Shown here: positions 1 through 8,819 of the stretch, piece by piece | Numbering within the stretch: position 1 is the first letter of the stretch | How the letters are laid out: every line of letters starts with the position of its first letter | Assembly: GCF_007748115.1 (NCBI RefSeq) | Contig: NZ_CP036289.1 | Span: 4,960,001 to 5,024,000, forward strand | Direction of reading: 5' to 3' | DNA length: 64,000 nt | Source of the DNA: Bremerella volcania | Lineage (GTDB): Bacteria > Planctomycetota > Planctomycetia > Pirellulales > Pirellulaceae | Notes under the pieces: model-generated | What the model was told of the DNA's origin: nothing | The model's input: the letters and a program-made list of their open reading frames with translations, nothing else | Databases searched by the model: none | Translations under genes and position numbers: made by a program

Positions 1-342
1 GATTGGGAAACGCTTCTGACCGGAGGTCATCGTCGTGAGACGCTGTCCCTGGCGGACCGATTCCGGCAGGTCCTTGTCGTACCACTCGTTCATCTGCGGC
101 TTGTAGTCGAACAAGTCCATCTGGCAGGGAGCCCCAGCCATGAACAGGTAGATCGCCCGTTTCGCCTTCGGGGCAAAGTGGGGCAGGTTGGGCAGTCCGC
201 CGATGCCGGAACTGGGCAATTTGGCGGCCTGGGCCGGTAGATCGGTCATTGAGGCCAGCGCCGCGGCACCCAGCCCCAGGGCACCCTTCTGGAAGAAGTG
301 CCGACGCGTGATCGCTTGAATATAGTCGTTGCGAGGATCCAT
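1..342 (-). CDS. DUF1501 family protein, Tat-secreted (partial, C-terminus outside window)
   Basis: Only the first 114 codons are inside the window; the reading frame runs off the left edge. The protein starts MDPRNDYIQAITRRHFFQKG, a twin-arginine-like signal (TRRHFF) followed by an Ala/Gly/Leu-rich stretch, and continues with LPHFAPKAKRAIYLFMAGAP, typical of planctomycete DUF1501 proteins (sulfatase-like fold, function unknown). It starts 38 bases after the stop of the PSCyt1/DUF1549/DUF1553 gene on the same strand. That pair is very common in planctomycetes and suggests one operon and a joint, periplasmic role. The substrate is unknown. Confidence 0.85.
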   Translation of the reverse strand, partial: MDPRNDYIQAITRRHFFQKGALGLGAAALASMTDLPAQAAKLPSSGIGGLPNLPHFAPKAKRAIYLFMAGAPCQMDLFDYKPQMNEWYDKDLPESVRQGQRLTTMTSGQKRFPI

Positions 343-380
343 CGAATTGGTCCTTGATGCGTTACTTACCGTGGGATGAA

Positions 381-3300
381 CTAGCGTTGGATGACGACTT
401 CGTCGAGATTGAGCAGCGTGTTGCAGACAATCGCCCAGGCCGCTAATTCCGCTGGGGTCTCGTCTTTGCCGACCAACTTGCCGGCGGCTTCCGGGTTTTT
501 CTGGAAATAGGTGAGACTATCGAAATACAACGACTCGAGTTCTTTCTTTTGAACTTCGTTATCCCGATTCAACAAACAAAGCGTCACCAGGAAGTTCACC
601 TTGGCAACCGGGTCGGAACCCCCTTCGTCCATCACGCGCTGAGCCATGGCGACTGCGGCTTCGACATACTGCGGATCGTTCATCAGCAGCAAGGCCTGTA
701 GCGGCGTATTGGTTCGTTCGCGGCGAACGGTGCACGACTCGCGATTAGGGGCATCGAATGTGCTCATCTGCGGAGCCAAAGCGGTCCGCTTGATGAACGT
801 GTACAGCGTGCGACGATGCACTTTTTCGTGACCTTCGTCTGCTTTGAACTGCACCGTGTTGCTACCGGAATAACCGACCGCCTTCCAAAGGCCATCAGGC
901 TGCGGTGGTTTTACCGAAGGACCGCCGATCGTTTCGACCAGAAGTCCGCTGAACGCCAACGCCTGATCACGGAGCGACTCGGCATCCAGCCGATAGCGTG
1001 GGCCGCGAGCCAGCAGGCGATTCTCGGGATCCTTCTTCAAAAGCTCGGGCGTGAGCGTGGACGACTGGCGATAGGCCGAGGTCATCACCATTCGTTTCAT
1101 CAGTTGCTTGATATCCCAACCGTTCTCGCGGAACTCGATCGCCAGGTTATCCAAAAGCTGAGGATGGCTGGGCACGCTTCCCTGGGAACCGAAGTCTTCA
1201 GAGGTCTTCACCAGGCCTCCGCCAAAGACGTGCTGCCAATAGCGATTCACGGCCACCCGGGCCGTTAGTGGGTGACTCGGATCCAACAGCCACATCGCCA
1301 GGCCTAGGCGATCTTTGGGCATTTCTTCGGTCATTGGCGGCAAGAAGGCCGGCACGTCGCGTGGGACTTCTTCCCCGATTTGATCGTATTCGCCCCGAAT
1401 CAAGATATGCGCGGGAACCGGCTTGGCGGCTTCTTTGTAGACGAGCGTCGTCGGTGCGTTCTTCTTCAAATCGGCCTGCTTGTCGGTCATGGCCTTCAGT
1501 TCGCCACGCAGCTTGTTGAAAGTCTCTTGCGTGTCTTGGCAGACGAATTCGAGGAAGTAATTGCGGAGTGCTTTCGCTTCGCCTTCATTGCGTTTATCCG
1601 CCTCCTTTTTCAGGATCTCGGTGACCTGTTTGTTTTCTGGATTGAGCGACGCCGGCGACTTGGCGGCGAACTCGGTCCAGGCCTGAAGCGACTTGAACTG
1701 CGGCTGCTTGCCGTGCTTGGTGACGTAACCAGCTTTGTCCCAGTAAACGGTGCCGTCCCACTGGGTGAAGGCCCAACCGTTGACTTTGCTCCCTTCCTTC
1801 AGGCCGACCTTTTCGATCGGCACCTCAAGACGGACCCACTTGCCGGCCTCCGGCAAATCGCCGAGGCGATGCTTGGTCTGGCCGGTGTTGCCGAAGGGAA
1901 TGAGGTCTTCACCCCAGAAGGCTCGTTGATCCCAGTCCCCATCATTCCATTGGAACATCACTTCCTTGGGAGGATTCTTCGGATCGAGATAGACGTACCC
2001 GAAGAGGACGTCCCCTTTGTAGACGGTGAACGGCTGATCCGATCCATTGAAGTAAACCTGATCGTTTCCGGTAACCGTTCGCTTGGAGGCCTTCTCGCCA
2101 CTGAACACCGGTTCCGGCTTGGTCACCCAGTTGTAATCGCCGCTGACGGTGGCTTTGCCGGGGATGCCGTCTTCGATCCAAACGACTTCTTCCGGCTGGA
2201 TCTCGGGGGTATCGACGCCGGGGCCTGGGTCTTGGTATTCGATCTTGGCGAGCGTCGCTTTGATTTCTTCCCGCTTCTGACCGATCTGCTGGTCGAGTTG
2301 GGCCAGTTGCTGGGTCGCTTCTTTAGAGTAAACGGTCGGAGCGTGGTCCTTTCGGTTACCATCCATTGGGCTTCCATCGATGCTGTTAAAGAACCCATAC
2401 ATCGAGTAGAAGTCTTTTAGCTTCAGCGGATCGTACTTGTGATCGTGGCAGCGCGTGCATTCCATGGTGAGCCCCATGAAGACGGTGCCGGTCGTGACGA
2501 CCCGATCGTTGACGTTTCGCATTTTCACTTCCGCCGTGATCGAGCCCCCTTCGTTGGTCGTCACGTTGCAGCGATTGAAGCCGGAGGCGACCTTCTGTTC
2601 CCACGATGGATTGGGCAGCAAGTCGCCGGCGAGTTGTTCGGTCAGAAAGACGTCGTACGGCTTGTTGTCGTTGAGGGCCTGAATCACCCAGTCGCGATAC
2701 ATCCACATCTCGCGGTAGTTGTCCAAGTGTAAACCGTGCGTATCCGCATAACGGGCCGCGTCTAACCAATAGCGAGCCATGTGTTCGCCATAATGAGGCG
2801 ATGCCAACAAGCGATCGACAACCTTCTCGTAGGCATCGGACGATTCGTCTTTCAAGAACGCTTCGACCTCTTCCGGCGTGGGTGGAAGGCCGGTCAGCGT
2901 GAAGGTCACTCGGCGAATCAGCGTCAACTTATCGGCCGGTTCACTTGGTTTGAGCCCCTCCTTCTTCAGCCGGGCACCCAGGAACTGATCGATCTCTCGC
3001 TGGTTCCAATCGGCGAAATCGACCTGGGGTGGATCGGTCTTCTTGGGAGCCTCGAAGGACCAATGCCCCTGGAACTTGGCTCCTTCGGCGACCCACTGCT
3101 TGAGCTTGGCGATTTCTTCGGTGCTGAGGCTTTTGTTGGAGTCCGGCGGCGGCATCTTCAACGACTCGTCATCGCTGAGGATGCGTGCGATCATTTCGCT
3201 CTCGTCTGGCTTACCAGGCACGATGGCGATCATGCCCGAGTCGGCTTCCCCCAGCACGCTTTCCGCGACATCGAAACGGATTCCCCCTTCGCGATGGTTT

Positions 3301-3476
3301 TCGTCCGGTCCGTGGCAGGCATAGCAGCGATCAGATAGCAATGGGCGAATATCGCGGTTGAAGTCGATTTCCGCAGACTCTTCTGCCCAGCCAACCTGGG
3401 GAGCAAATGCCAAGAAGGCCAACGCGGCACCGAAAAGCATCTTCCGCGAGATACGCGTGAGTTGCAGCGAGATCAT
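381..3476 (-). CDS. PSCyt1/DUF1549/DUF1553 planctomycete cytochrome-type protein
   Basis: A 1031-residue exported protein. It opens with a signal peptide (hydrophobic residues about 13-30, cleavage near GWA-EE). A PSCyt1 domain follows with a haem-binding CYACH at residues 51-55, then DUF1549 (PSCyt2) with a second C-x-x-C-H at 340-344 (ECTRCHDHKYDP). The middle is a probable carbohydrate-binding-like beta region, and the C-terminal DUF1553 (PSD1) domain contains PLTARVAVNRYWQHVFGGGL. Length and domain order match the family. Its reaction is not established; the haem motifs suggest periplasmic electron transfer, possibly in polysaccharide breakdown. It lies just upstream of the DUF1501 gene. 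A palindrome about 50 bases before its start may be an operator. Confidence 0.93.
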   Translation of the reverse strand: MISLQLTRISRKMLFGAALAFLAFAPQVGWAEESAEIDFNRDIRPLLSDRCYACHGPDENHREGGIRFDVAESVLGEADSGMIAIVPGKPDESEMIARILSDDESLKMPPPDSNKSLSTEEIAKLKQWVAEGAKFQGHWSFEAPKKTDPPQVDFADWNQREIDQFLGARLKKEGLKPSEPADKLTLIRRVTFTLTGLPPTPEEVEAFLKDESSDAYEKVVDRLLASPHYGEHMARYWLDAARYADTHGLHLDNYREMWMYRDWVIQALNDNKPYDVFLTEQLAGDLLPNPSWEQKVASGFNRCNVTTNEGGSITAEVKMRNVNDRVVTTGTVFMGLTMECTRCHDHKYDPLKLKDFYSMYGFFNSIDGSPMDGNRKDHAPTVYSKEATQQLAQLDQQIGQKREEIKATLAKIEYQDPGPGVDTPEIQPEEVVWIEDGIPGKATVSGDYNWVTKPEPVFSGEKASKRTVTGNDQVYFNGSDQPFTVYKGDVLFGYVYLDPKNPPKEVMFQWNDGDWDQRAFWGEDLIPFGNTGQTKHRLGDLPEAGKWVRLEVPIEKVGLKEGSKVNGWAFTQWDGTVYWDKAGYVTKHGKQPQFKSLQAWTEFAAKSPASLNPENKQVTEILKKEADKRNEGEAKALRNYFLEFVCQDTQETFNKLRGELKAMTDKQADLKKNAPTTLVYKEAAKPVPAHILIRGEYDQIGEEVPRDVPAFLPPMTEEMPKDRLGLAMWLLDPSHPLTARVAVNRYWQHVFGGGLVKTSEDFGSQGSVPSHPQLLDNLAIEFRENGWDIKQLMKRMVMTSAYRQSSTLTPELLKKDPENRLLARGPRYRLDAESLRDQALAFSGLLVETIGGPSVKPPQPDGLWKAVGYSGSNTVQFKADEGHEKVHRRTLYTFIKRTALAPQMSTFDAPNRESCTVRRERTNTPLQALLLMNDPQYVEAAVAMAQRVMDEGGSDPVAKVNFLVTLCLLNRDNEVQKKELESLYFDSLTYFQKNPEAAGKLVGKDETPAELAAWAIVCNTLLNLDEVVIQR

Positions 3477-3525
3477 GAGAACGTCCGGTTCTAGCGAAGG
3501 AGTGAAAGTTCAGGCGGGAAGACAA

Positions 3526-3543
3526 GTTATTACGCGTGATAAC
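3526..3543. promoter_or_regulatory. Imperfect palindrome, candidate operator
   Basis: GTTAT-t-ACGCGT-g-ATAAC is an 18-base palindrome with one mismatched pair, centred on CGCG, 50-67 bases upstream of the PSCyt gene start on the minus strand. Central-CpG palindromes of this size are typical of LacI-type and related repressor sites. No regulator gene adjoins it, so this is inference. Confidence 0.35.
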
Positions 3544-3558
3544 GACTTGCCCGTGTAC

Positions 3559-3583
3559 AAATTGGGCGGTCTGTGCCCGATTT
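3559..3583. repeat. Inverted repeat in the PSCyt gene upstream region
   Basis: AAATTGGGC and GCCCGATTT flank a seven-base loop with one G-T type mismatch. It lies in the 221-base space between the C25 peptidase stop (3698) and the PSCyt gene start (3476), both on the minus strand. It could be a weak terminator without a T-run or part of a regulatory region. Confidence 0.3.
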
Positions 3584-3697
3584 GCAATTCACTGTACCTT
3601 CATTCTACACCACCTATCAAGAGTTTCGGTGGCAGAAATACGCGAAAGCCTATTACAAGGCAAAAAAACCGAGCATTAAGCAGTAAAAAAAGAGCAA

Positions 3698-5302
3698 CTA
3701 TTCCCCGATTTGCCCGTCGGAGTTTCCTTCGGCAATCTGTAGCGGCTGAATGGCGATATCTTGAGACCCCAGACCAACTTGCGACGATCCTTCCACCCAT
3801 ACCCGCACGTGGCATGGCCCGTGGCAGCTTTCAGGAATCTCGATCCGCGTGTGAAATTGACCGTCTGACTGTTGGGCTTCGACGGCCTGCCACAGCCGGT
3901 CGTTGGCCGACTGATAGGTCTTGGTGTACTGGGCGAGATCTTCGTGAAGCGCCTGGTAGGTTGCCCGCTTGGAAAGTTGCGCCACGCACCCATCGCGGCG
4001 GCAAACGAGTTCCACGCGAACTTTCCCTGGTAGCACCGTCTTGCCGACGACTTCGATCGATGAGCCGGGATGAGCGACCTCCGGTGCCGAGACCTCCACC
4101 GGCGATGCGTGGGGAAGCTTCAGCAGTGGATCTCCTAGCAAGTTGAACAAGGCCATGTGCTCGAGTCGTTCTTCCCGCAGCAGCCCCGGCTTGGGGCTCA
4201 CCAACGCAGCCATCGTATCGAGCATCTTACGATTACCCGATTTTCCGCCTTGCCGCATGGCCTCGCGCTTCGCGTTTAAAAGCAGCTGCCCCAGCGTCGG
4301 CTGCCGTTCATCAAAATACTGCTGCAGCATTTCGGTCCCCATGACGCTCATCGCGTACGGCATGGTGACGCGCGACCCGGCAAATACAGCGACCGGGCCC
4401 CCTTTTTGCCGAAGGAGCTTTTCAGCCAGGCAATCGCGCGGGGCATCGAACGCCCCGGTATAGCACGACAGAAAGATCGCGATCGGGCTCGACGTTTCGT
4501 TCCGCAGCGCGGCGACGTCCTTGTTGGTCAAAATCGGGTAGGCGTCGTTCGGAACGCGGATGTAGTCGAGCGTTTCGACATGCCCATGCCCCATGTAAAC
4601 CCAGAAAAGCCCCCCATCGTTGAGTTGCCGGACGACTTCGTCGCGGAACTCGCGCGGGTCCGGGCAGTAGATACTGCGCCAGCTTCCCTGGGCGACGATG
4701 GCCTCGAAATGGGGTGGAATTTCGTCAGTGAGAAACTTCTTGGTAACCGTTTCCATCATCGTATCGACGGCGGAACCAAAGCCCCCGACGCCAGCTACGA
4801 AGTGCAGACGCCGCTGCCAGTCGCCTGGCGGAAGCTTCGATTCATAGTCGATCGTCTTGGCCACGATCGTTTTCAGTTCTTCTTCACTGCCGACCGAAAA
4901 CCGCCCGACCGCCAAGTCAGGGATCTGATCGTCATCGAGATCGGCATAGTAATTGTCGGTCGGGATCTCCGGCTCGGACCCAAAGTGGACGTTCACCACC
5001 GCTTTCTGGTAATGCACCGGAATGCCCACGCCGCCTGACTTGTCAGCCACGACGTCTCCGACCAGCAGAACCTGCGTCAGGGGGCCACTCTTGGCCGCTT
5101 CGTGAATAGTACTGCGTATCTTCTCTTTGGAAGTGACGTCGGTCACCACGCCAATGCGATACCCCTGCTGCATCCGGTACTCGAACCAGGGGCGCATCGC
5201 CGCGACGTAGGCCTCGGGACACACGACCAGCGTGTCGAAGCCCTCGCTTGGGGAGGCTTCCGGCGCGGCCATCAAGAGTGCCAGAACAAGAATCGAAGTC
5301 AT
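3698..5302 (-). CDS. C25 (gingipain-like) cysteine peptidase, exported
   Basis: 534 residues starting with a short signal peptide (MTSILVLALLMAAPEASPSE). The family C25 catalytic region is clear: YADLDDDQIPDLAVGRF (about 119-135), a catalytic His in YMGHGHVETL (H239 or H241) and a Cys nucleophile in IFLSCYTGAFD (C280). A beta-rich C-terminal part (about 390-490) resembles the Ig-like domain after gingipain catalytic domains. No type IX sorting domain is visible. The protein is probably periplasmic or surface-exposed; the substrate is unknown. It is transcribed divergently from purA, with 225 bases between them. Confidence 0.82.
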   Translation of the reverse strand: MTSILVLALLMAAPEASPSEGFDTLVVCPEAYVAAMRPWFEYRMQQGYRIGVVTDVTSKEKIRSTIHEAAKSGPLTQVLLVGDVVADKSGGVGIPVHYQKAVVNVHFGSEPEIPTDNYYADLDDDQIPDLAVGRFSVGSEEELKTIVAKTIDYESKLPPGDWQRRLHFVAGVGGFGSAVDTMMETVTKKFLTDEIPPHFEAIVAQGSWRSIYCPDPREFRDEVVRQLNDGGLFWVYMGHGHVETLDYIRVPNDAYPILTNKDVAALRNETSSPIAIFLSCYTGAFDAPRDCLAEKLLRQKGGPVAVFAGSRVTMPYAMSVMGTEMLQQYFDERQPTLGQLLLNAKREAMRQGGKSGNRKMLDTMAALVSPKPGLLREERLEHMALFNLLGDPLLKLPHASPVEVSAPEVAHPGSSIEVVGKTVLPGKVRVELVCRRDGCVAQLSKRATYQALHEDLAQYTKTYQSANDRLWQAVEAQQSDGQFHTRIEIPESCHGPCHVRVWVEGSSQVGLGSQDIAIQPLQIAEGNSDGQIGE

Positions 5303-5453
5303 CGCGAAACGATCGGGAAAGGTGATTTATGATGAAAATGAGCACTTTTGCCCATGTGGCCGGAAAATACCCGACATTGGGAGTGTATCGATTTGCCCCG
5401 TGAGAATGAAGCCGAATTCCCCCAGAATGGCGCCACACCGCACTTCCGCCTCG

Positions 5454-5483
5454 TTGACCGACTCCCCCGGTTCGCGCTACACT
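5454..5483 (+). promoter_or_regulatory. Possible sigma70-type promoter of purA
   Basis: TTGACC (5454-5459) and TACACT (5478-5483) are separated by 18 bases and lie 44 bases upstream of the purA GTG start, in the divergent intergenic space. The match is good at -35 and moderate at -10. There is no experimental support. Confidence 0.4.
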
Positions 5484-5527
5484 AGTTGGGTTCGTCTTGA
5501 ATTGATTGCTATCACTGGAGAAGGTTC

Positions 5528-6838
5528 GTGGCAGGTTCGTGTGTTATTGGTTTGCAGTGGGGTGACGAGGCCAAAGGGAAACTCGTCGATCTTTTGACCC
5601 AGCAACACGATATCGTGGCCCGATTTTTGGGTGGTGCGAACGCCGGCCATACCGTGGTTGACGGCGAAAACGTCTACAAGCTGCACCATATTCCCAGTGG
5701 TATCCTCCGCAGTGACGTATTAAACGTCATTACGGCTGGCGTGGTGATCAACCCACCAATCCTACTCGGCGAGATGGACGGCCTGACCGATCGCGGCGTG
5801 ACGATCGACAATTTGCGCCTCAGCGACCGCTCGCATATCATCTTCCCGTGGCACATCGCCGAAGATCGCGCGATGAACCAAGGGACCGCCGACGGTGAAA
5901 ACATCGGCACCACGCTCCGCGGCATTGGCCCGTGCTATCGCGACAAAGTGGGACGCAGCTACGCGATTCGCCTGGGCGATATGATGCGTCCGAATTTTAA
6001 AGACAAAGTCTTCATGATCTGCGAAAAGAAGAATCGCACGATCGCCAGCATGTACGAAGACGGCCAGTTCGAGCCGCTCGACGCCGCGAAGATCTACGAA
6101 GAATTCGCCGCCTATGCCGAGCGGCTACGTCCGTTCGTGTGCGATTCAACCGACCTTCTGCTGAATGCGGTCGACGATCATAAGACCATCCTGTTCGAAG
6201 GCGCCCAGGGCGCTCTGTTGGACGTCGACCACGGCACCTATCCGTTCGTTACCAGCAGCAATAGCTCTGGCGTGGGTGCTTCGGCCGGGGCCGGCGTGCC
6301 CGCCAAGCACATCGATCAGGTCATCGGGGTTGCCAAAGCCTATAGCACGCGTGTTGGTGGCGGCCCGTTCCCGACGGAACTGCACGATGAAACCGGCGAG
6401 AAAATTCGCCAGCGTGGCAACGAATACGGCACCACCACCGGTCGCCCCCGCCGCACCGGCTGGTTCGATGCGGTTGCCGTTCGCTATACGGCCCGCATCA
6501 GCGGGATCGACGTTTTGTCGCTCATGATGCTGGACGTTCTGTCGACCTTCGACGAACTGAAAATCTGCGTGGCCTACGAACTCGATGGCGAGCAGATCAC
6601 CCGTTTCCCTTCGCACGTCGACGACATCCGCCAGGTGAAGCCGGTCTACGAAACGCTTCCTGGCTGGAAGGAAGAAATCACCGGCGCTCGCTCGCTGGAC
6701 GATCTTCCGGAAAACGCCCTGGCTTATATCCGCCGCGTGGAAGAACTGGTCGGATTCCCGGTTGGTGTGGTCTCGGTCGGCCCCGATCGCAAGCAAACGA
6801 TCTTCACGTCTGACGTGTTGAAACTGGCGACGACGTAA
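5528..6838 (+). CDS. purA: Adenylosuccinate synthetase
   Basis: 436 residues, the usual length. The enzyme joins IMP and aspartate using GTP in AMP synthesis (cytoplasmic). The N-terminus has the hallmark [11 protein letters not shown] with the catalytic Asp, followed by GANAGHTV with the catalytic His. Further on are [31 protein letters not shown] and the C-terminal [11 protein letters not shown]. The start is GTG preceded by GGAGAAGG; the conserved sequence begins immediately, so no earlier start is needed. It stands at the head of the long plus-strand housekeeping run. Confidence 0.98.
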   Translation: MAGSCVIGLQWGDEAKGKLVDLLTQQHDIVARFLGGANAGHTVVDGENVYKLHHIPSGILRSDVLNVITAGVVINPPILLGEMDGLTDRGVTIDNLRLSDRSHIIFPWHIAEDRAMNQGTADGENIGTTLRGIGPCYRDKVGRSYAIRLGDMMRPNFKDKVFMICEKKNRTIASMYEDGQFEPLDAAKIYEEFAAYAERLRPFVCDSTDLLLNAVDDHKTILFEGAQGALLDVDHGTYPFVTSSNSSGVGASAGAGVPAKHIDQVIGVAKAYSTRVGGGPFPTELHDETGEKIRQRGNEYGTTTGRPRRTGWFDAVAVRYTARISGIDVLSLMMLDVLSTFDELKICVAYELDGEQITRFPSHVDDIRQVKPVYETLPGWKEEITGARSLDDLPENALAYIRRVEELVGFPVGVVSVGPDRKQTIFTSDVLKLATT

Positions 6839-6923
6839 GTTTTATCCGCCAATCCCGCGTTGAAATGCATCCGAGGGACGCGTCATAATAGGGAATCGTT
6901 GAACGTCCCCACATTTCGACCCC

Positions 6924-7736
6924 TTGGCCCAATTTAGCGACGTGTCAAAAACGGCTACGACAGCGCGACATCCGATCGAAGACATTCCCCGCGAGCGATT
7001 CCCCAAGCACATCGCCGTGATCATGGATGGCAATGGTCGGTGGGCCCAGCGGCAAGGGCTGCCCCGTATCGAAGGGCATCGCCGCGGCGTTCATTCGGTT
7101 CGCGCGACCGTCGAAGAGTGTGCCCGGCTGAAGATCGACCAACTCACGCTCTACTGTCTTTCCAGCGAAAATTGGAAGCGTCCCCAGCACGAACTCGACT
7201 TTCTGATGCATCTGCTCGAGCAGTACATGATCGAAGAGCGTGCCACGATCATGAAGCAGAACGTCCGCGTCAAGATCATTGGTCGCCGCGACGGCATCCC
7301 CGATCAGGTACAGCGCGAGATGGACAAAACCATCGAACTGAGCGCCGCCAACACCGGCACCACGCTCTGCCTGGCGATCAACTACGGCGGCCGCGCCGAG
7401 ATGGTCGATGCGGTGCGGTGCATTGCCGAAGGAGTGAAAGCGGGACGTCTCCAGGCCGAAGACATCACCGAAGAAACGATTGCCGAGCATCTGTATACAA
7501 GCGGAATGCCAGACCCCGATCTAATGATTCGCACGGCTGGCGAAATGCGGATCAGCAACTTCCTGCTCTGGCAGGTAAGTTATTCCGAACTGTGGGTCAC
7601 CGACCTTTGCTGGCCGGAGTTCCGCGAAGAGACTCTGCGAGACGCCATCGAAAACTTTGCCTCGCGCGATCGCCGCTTCGGCGGCTTGACCAACCAAGGT
7701 CCTTCAGGAGTTGACGCGTGCTCAAGTGGCGATTGA
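6924..7736 (+). CDS. uppS: Undecaprenyl diphosphate synthase (isoprenyl transferase)
   Basis: 270 residues. It condenses isopentenyl units onto farnesyl diphosphate to give the C55 lipid carrier for cell-envelope glycans. The catalytic motif IAVIMDGNGRWA lies at about residues 30-41, with LYCLSSENWKRP and the C-terminal RTAGEMRISNFLLWQ also present. The listed start is TTG; an in-frame GTG at 6942 is equally possible and neither has a strong ribosome site. Its last 19 bases overlap the start of cdsA, so the two are translationally coupled, as in many bacteria. Confidence 0.97.
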   Translation: MAQFSDVSKTATTARHPIEDIPRERFPKHIAVIMDGNGRWAQRQGLPRIEGHRRGVHSVRATVEECARLKIDQLTLYCLSSENWKRPQHELDFLMHLLEQYMIEERATIMKQNVRVKIIGRRDGIPDQVQREMDKTIELSAANTGTTLCLAINYGGRAEMVDAVRCIAEGVKAGRLQAEDITEETIAEHLYTSGMPDPDLMIRTAGEMRISNFLLWQVSYSELWVTDLCWPEFREETLRDAIENFASRDRRFGGLTNQGPSGVDACSSGD

Positions 7737-8635
7737 TTGGAGCGATTGCCATACTTGTGCCCCTGTGCGGACTTTGTTGGCTCGACTACTACTACAACTT
7801 TGGCCGCCCCGGCATCTGGCTTCTGCCGTTGGTTCTTGTGCTGGGCGTGTTGGCCGCGGAAGAAGTCCTCGACCTGCTGCGGGCCAAGCAACTACGTCCC
7901 ATCGGTTGGTCGTGTCACCTGGGTACGTTCATCGTGATCGCGGCCGCGAGCCTGCCCATTTGGTGGCCGTCGCGTAGCGTGCCCTCACAAACCGATCAGG
8001 CCGAAGCAACGCTGTACGCGCTGGCCTTCGGTGTGGTGCTTTCGATCCTGGGAGAAATGCGCCGCTACGAAAAACCGGGCCAGTCGATGATTCACCTAGG
8101 CCTGACGATTTTCTCGGTCTTTTATGTAGGCGGCCTGCTGAGCTTTGTCGTTCGCCTACGGCTCGTACAGCAAGGGACCGAAGACGGTAACGCTTACGGT
8201 ATGTTGGCACTGCTATCGATGATTGTCGTCGTGAAGATCTCGGATACCGGGGCCTACTTTATTGGTTCGAACTTCGGACGCACGAAACTTGTCCCCAGGC
8301 TATCTCCCGGCAAGACGCTGGAAGGTACCCTCGGCGGACTCGCCGCGTCGTGCCTGGGAAGCTACCTGATGTTCCAATGGATCGGTCCGTGGATGTTGGG
8401 CGGCCCGGTCGCATCGATTCCTTTCGGTTGGTTGATCTTCGCCTTGCTTGTTTCCCCGGCGGGAATGCTGGGAGACTTGGCCGAATCGATGTTCAAGCGC
8501 GACATGGAAACCAAAGATTCCAGCAAATGGCTCATTGGCCTGGGTGGCGTGTTGGATGTACTCGACTCGCTACTGCTGGGCGCCCCGATGGCTCTTTTGT
8601 GTTGGGAATTCGGTATTGTCGGCCCAGGCCGTTAA
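7718..8635 (+). CDS. cdsA: Phosphatidate cytidylyltransferase (variant signature)
   Basis: 305 residues with about seven or eight membrane segments. It activates phosphatidate with CTP to CDP-diacylglycerol for phospholipid synthesis. The GTG start has CAGGAG eight bases upstream, inside the end of uppS. The C-terminal part carries DTGAYFIGSNFGRTKL and LSPGKTLEGTLGG, followed by the CdsA signature region MFKRDMETKDSSKWLIGLGG. In the classic signature the segment reads P-G-H-G-G-x-x-D-R-x-D; here it is I-G-L-G-G-V-L-D-V-L-D, so the His and Arg are replaced. The gene position after uppS supports the name. Confidence 0.92.
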   Translation: MLKWRLIGAIAILVPLCGLCWLDYYYNFGRPGIWLLPLVLVLGVLAAEEVLDLLRAKQLRPIGWSCHLGTFIVIAAASLPIWWPSRSVPSQTDQAEATLYALAFGVVLSILGEMRRYEKPGQSMIHLGLTIFSVFYVGGLLSFVVRLRLVQQGTEDGNAYGMLALLSMIVVVKISDTGAYFIGSNFGRTKLVPRLSPGKTLEGTLGGLAASCLGSYLMFQWIGPWMLGGPVASIPFGWLIFALLVSPAGMLGDLAESMFKRDMETKDSSKWLIGLGGVLDVLDSLLLGAPMALLCWEFGIVGPGR

Positions 8636-8819
8636 GTTAAGCAAAATACGCAAACTCAACACGACCCAGCACGATTCCTAACAAATATCTAAACTCAAAC
8701 CGAGTAACGAGTTACAATCTGCCGGGGCATAATAACGATTCCCATGCCCGAAACATTGTCTATATTTTGACATAGGAATTCTTCCTTCCCAGGATAAGGC
8801 AATAGGTATTGCCCAATCG

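Noticed and set aside
1380-2420. 346-residue open frame on the plus strand
   Set aside because: It is antisense to the PSCyt gene, has no recognisable domain and mirrors codon bias of the real gene.
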